From an uncultured Ignavibacteria bacterium (GTDB lineage: Bacteria; Bacteroidota; Ignavibacteria; Ignavibacteriales; Melioribacteraceae), in assembly GCA_937930275.1 (NCBI GenBank), contig CALGLM010000132.1, positions 1 to 8,273 on the forward strand: a stretch of DNA of 8,273 bases. The letters are read 5' to 3'. The notes under the pieces were generated by a model that was given only the letters and a program-made list of their open reading frames with translations, made no database searches and was not told the DNA's origin. Shown in pieces: positions 6,371 to 8,273 of the stretch. Both the position numbers and the translations under genes were made by a program. The number at the start of each line of letters is the position of its first letter. Position 1 is the first letter of the stretch.

Positions 6371-6420
6371 TAAATTTATAATTACTATTTAAATAATGCC
6401 GACAAGCAAAAATAAAAATA

Positions 6421-6458
6421 GCCGTAATTAATAAATTATTATTTTTATTAACTACGGC
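6421..6458 (-). terminator. Intrinsic terminator between convergent genes
   Basis: GCCGTAATTAATAA (6421-6434) pairs with TTATTAACTACGGC (6445-6458) over 14 positions with one mismatch around a 10-nt loop. In the minus-strand RNA the mismatch becomes a G-U wobble, so the stem is fully paired. It is then followed by a T-rich tract (TATTTTTATTTTTG). This fits termination of the FadL-like gene, 37 nt after its stop. In the plus direction the same hairpin could help end the kinase transcript, but the trailing T-tract is poorer. Confidence 0.75.
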
Positions 6459-6494
6459 AAACTTATTTTAAACTAACAAATATGTACAAAAATT

Positions 6495-7988
6495 TTATAA
6501 TTGATAAGAAAAAGCCAAGTGAGCTAAAAATGTACCTAATTCGCTTGTACTATTTTTATATTCATTAGCAATAATATTATCGCTGCTTGCATCCATCGAA
6601 TTATTTAACGCTGTTTCAATTGCAGCATGAACAGTTAATAATTCGGTTAATTTGTAACTACCGCCAAATGTTAAATGGTGTTCAACAATAGCCGGAAATA
6701 CCGGAAATACTGTTGTTTCGGGAACAGGGTTTTGATTGTAGCTGTAACCCAAACGTAAAGTTAAAGCTTTATTAACATCATACTCGGCGCCAAGTTTAAT
6801 AGCTATTACATCTTTCCAGTTCATCGGAAATTCCATTTGGAAAGCACCAGAATTTCCCATCATTTTATTAATATTTGGGTTTGCACCGTTGGATAGATTA
6901 ATTGTCATTTTATCAAAAGCACTTTTCCAATTTTGCCATTCAAAATCACCCGATAATGTAAACTCTTTACTTGGTGTATAAGCAAAACCAAATCCTATTA
7001 CCTGAGGAAATGTTAATTCAACTTCTAAATCATAATCTGCAATAGCGCCTTTACTCAAATCAATTCCCATTCCCGCAAATTGGTTCATAACTGCACCTTG
7101 AGCTTCTAACATAGTTGCATTAGGATTTTGCATCATATATCCCTGAACAGCTTTTCCGAATGCATCGTTTAACTGTGCAGTCATATCCATATTTGCTTTA
7201 CCGTTTTTATAGGTAATAGTGGTAGGCATAGTATAAGATAGCCCTAACGAAAGTTGTTCGTTCACAACATAAGCAAATCCAATTTTTCCGTTAAAACCAA
7301 TACCTGCCAAATCTTTCATTTCTGCATTTGCGGTAACCTCTGTATAACCAAATCCACCCATTGTATTAGGTGCTGCAAACATTTGACCGAATGTCATTCC
7401 CGGCATAGCTTCGCCTTGCATAACCGAAGGATTTAACGAATACGGCATAGAAAACTCTAACATGCTGTAAACTAAATGAGCCGTAACACCAACCGAAAAG
7501 TTATCGGTTAATTTATAAGCAGCACTTAAACCTCCTTGCATAACTGCAAGCATTGAATGATATTTTTGAAGTTCGTAGCTGCCGTCTTGATTGCGAAATA
7601 ATTCATGCTTTAACGAAAAATCCGCACCCATTCCGCCTGCAGTAAAAAGACCGGCTCCCCAAGTAAATTTACTATCCTTATATTTGTTAACATAAGCCAA
7701 ATCCGGCATAACAAATGTATTTTTATCACCGTCAACATCATTTAAAGAATTTTTAAAATGTGTTGTGGGAAACATTAAAGATAAATTTACATCCACAAGA
7801 CTGTTATCTAAAAACGAAATACCTGCCGGGTTGCTCATCATTAAATCGGGTGAATCAAAATTACCAATTATAGTTCCTGCTCTTCCTATCGATTTTGCAT
7901 TTACTCCTAACATCTTTGTTCCGCTTTGTGCATACATTAAAGATGATACGAGTGCAAATAGGGTTAATAACCTAAAAATGCTTTTCAT
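6495..7988 (-). CDS. OmpP1/FadL/TodX-family outer-membrane transport protein
   Basis: Predicted outer-membrane beta-barrel for uptake of hydrophobic compounds such as fatty acids or hydrocarbons; the true substrate is unknown. A signal peptide covers 1-20 with likely cleavage at MYA|Q. The mature N-terminus has the family pattern of a Gly-rich segment followed by SNPAG (52-56), the hatch region of FadL proteins. The rest shows alternating amphipathic strands, for example VIGFGFAYTPSKEFTLSGDF and LTLRLGYSYNQNPVPE (409-424), the latter a typical family motif near the C-terminus. A helical insert at about 265-315 is probably an extracellular loop. There are no cysteines, and methionine is unusually frequent (32 of 497). 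The chain ends in SYQL rather than the usual terminal aromatic. The ATG has GAGG 5 nt upstream. It is transcribed alone and convergent with the kinase, so no functional link to it is implied. Confidence 0.93.
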   Translation of the reverse strand: MKSIFRLLTLFALVSSLMYAQSGTKMLGVNAKSIGRAGTIIGNFDSPDLMMSNPAGISFLDNSLVDVNLSLMFPTTHFKNSLNDVDGDKNTFVMPDLAYVNKYKDSKFTWGAGLFTAGGMGADFSLKHELFRNQDGSYELQKYHSMLAVMQGGLSAAYKLTDNFSVGVTAHLVYSMLEFSMPYSLNPSVMQGEAMPGMTFGQMFAAPNTMGGFGYTEVTANAEMKDLAGIGFNGKIGFAYVVNEQLSLGLSYTMPTTITYKNGKANMDMTAQLNDAFGKAVQGYMMQNPNATMLEAQGAVMNQFAGMGIDLSKGAIADYDLEVELTFPQVIGFGFAYTPSKEFTLSGDFEWQNWKSAFDKMTINLSNGANPNINKMMGNSGAFQMEFPMNWKDVIAIKLGAEYDVNKALTLRLGYSYNQNPVPETTVFPVFPAIVEHHLTFGGSYKLTELLTVHAAIETALNNSMDASSDNIIANEYKNSTSELGTFLAHLAFSYQL

Positions 7989-7990
7989 TT

Positions 7991-8024
7991 TTTCCTCATT
8001 TTGGTTGTTTGGTTGTTGTTTGTT
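7991..8024 (-). promoter_or_regulatory. Ribosome-binding site and A/C-only leader of the FadL-like gene
   Basis: The minus strand carries GAGG (7994-7997) 5 nt before the ATG. Upstream of it, 26 consecutive nucleotides (7999-8024) contain only A and C in the mRNA sense, so the leader cannot fold on itself. Such a leader favours ribosome access and strong expression. A small ATG-AGG-AAA-AAA-TGA frame overlaps the start but is too short to call a gene. I see no convincing promoter in 8025-8100. Confidence 0.4.
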
Positions 8025-8099
8025 AATGTGGAATTGTTAATTTTTTGGATTTACATTCCGCTATAAATAAATTTAAACTAACCATTAGATGAGTAACAT

Positions 8100-8132
8100 A
8101 AAAAAAGGATTCAGAATATTTTCGTAAATATT
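8100..8132 (-). terminator. Weak candidate terminator of the edge gene
   Basis: A perfect 7-bp inverted repeat AATATTT/AAATATT (8115-8121 and 8126-8132) with a 4-nt loop is followed on the minus strand, after 8 nt, by seven Ts (8106-8100). The stem has no G/C pairs and the T-run is not adjacent, so this is only a plausible end of the gene that stops at 8151. Confidence 0.3.
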
Positions 8133-8150
8133 ATGATTTTTATAGTTTTT

Positions 8151-8273
8151 TTATTCCGTTAACTTCTTGTAGCTTAAAAAATACTTATTTAATTTTTTAC
8201 AAACTTTTTCATCAAATGTATTTACTCTAAAAATATTGGCATTGTCCTTTAAATCGGCTAATTTAACTTTTTT
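8151..8273 (-). CDS. C-terminal fragment of a probable HD-domain hydrolase (partial)
   Basis: A frame open from the window edge gives 40 residues before a TAA at 8151-8153, while the other two frames on this strand stop within a few codons. It begins KKVKLADLKDNANIFRVN and ends YFLSYKKLTE. The VKLADLKDN segment resembles the late HD-domain motif (KxADxxDN) of RelA/SpoT-like and related HD phosphohydrolases, where this Asp binds the metal. The following FDEKVCKKLNKY helix also fits the tail I recall for small proteins of that type. The start lies beyond the window. Coding status is likely; the family assignment rests on one short motif. Confidence 0.55.
   Translation of the reverse strand, partial: KKVKLADLKDNANIFRVNTFDEKVCKKLNKYFLSYKKLTE

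Noticed and set aside
7765..8040. Plus-strand open frame of 91 codons
   Set aside because: It is antisense to the signal peptide and N-terminus of the FadL-like gene and to its ribosome-binding site. Its composition is explained by the opposite strand.
1..8273. Insertion sequence, tRNA or rRNA genes
   Set aside because: No transposase-like protein, cloverleaf-like structure or rRNA-like segment was seen on either strand.

Overview
This is a strongly AT-rich window (clearly below 40% GC by eye) with six complete genes and one partial gene. The organism is probably in the Bacteroidota/Ignavibacteriota (Bacteroidetes-Chlorobi) group. Reasons are a TAnnTTTG-type promoter element, a FadL-type porin of the kind common there, and an alpha/beta hydrolase that I recognise mainly from Bacteroidota (recalled as the DUF6051 family). 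Several genes nevertheless have clear Shine-Dalgarno sequences, which fits Ignavibacteria-like relatives better than classical Bacteroides. No database was searched, so the placement is inference.

Layout. Positions 1-163 are non-coding: an inverted repeat with an overlapping 7-bp tandem repeat, then a degenerate repeat with a 9-bp period. Positions 164-3900 hold three minus-strand genes that may form one transcription unit, read right to left: a regulator with two MerR-like HTH domains (3205-3900), an alpha/beta hydrolase overlapping it by 4 bp (1982-3208), and a 7TM-PAS histidine kinase (164-1891). A 228-bp divergent intergenic region (3901-4128) carries a 16-bp palindrome next to a probable promoter for the MerR gene, and a candidate promoter for the rightward genes. 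Positions 4129-6370 hold a rightward pair: a stand-alone cobalamin-binding sensor protein and, 10 bp later, a soluble histidine kinase. A hairpin terminator at about 6421-6458 separates this pair from a convergent OmpP1/FadL-like outer-membrane protein (6495-7988, minus). The right edge (8151-8273, minus) carries the C-terminal 40 residues of another protein, probably of the HD-hydrolase type.

How it may work. The cobalamin protein has the W-x9-EH helical-bundle motif and an E-x-H-x-x-G cobalamin-ligand motif, the signature of adenosylcobalamin photoreceptors of the CarH/LitR type. It has no DNA-binding domain. In its place is an all-helical N-terminal domain resembling that of the B12/bilin photoreceptors called photocobilins. 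The adjacent kinase has only a weak PAS-like N-terminus and a long coiled-coil linker, so the simplest reading is a light- or cobalamin-sensing two-component module with sensor and kinase on separate chains. No response regulator is present in the window. The divergent MerR-like regulator has DNA-binding domains but no sensor domain, which raises the untested possibility that it is functionally linked to the B12 protein. That module is the most interesting part of the window.
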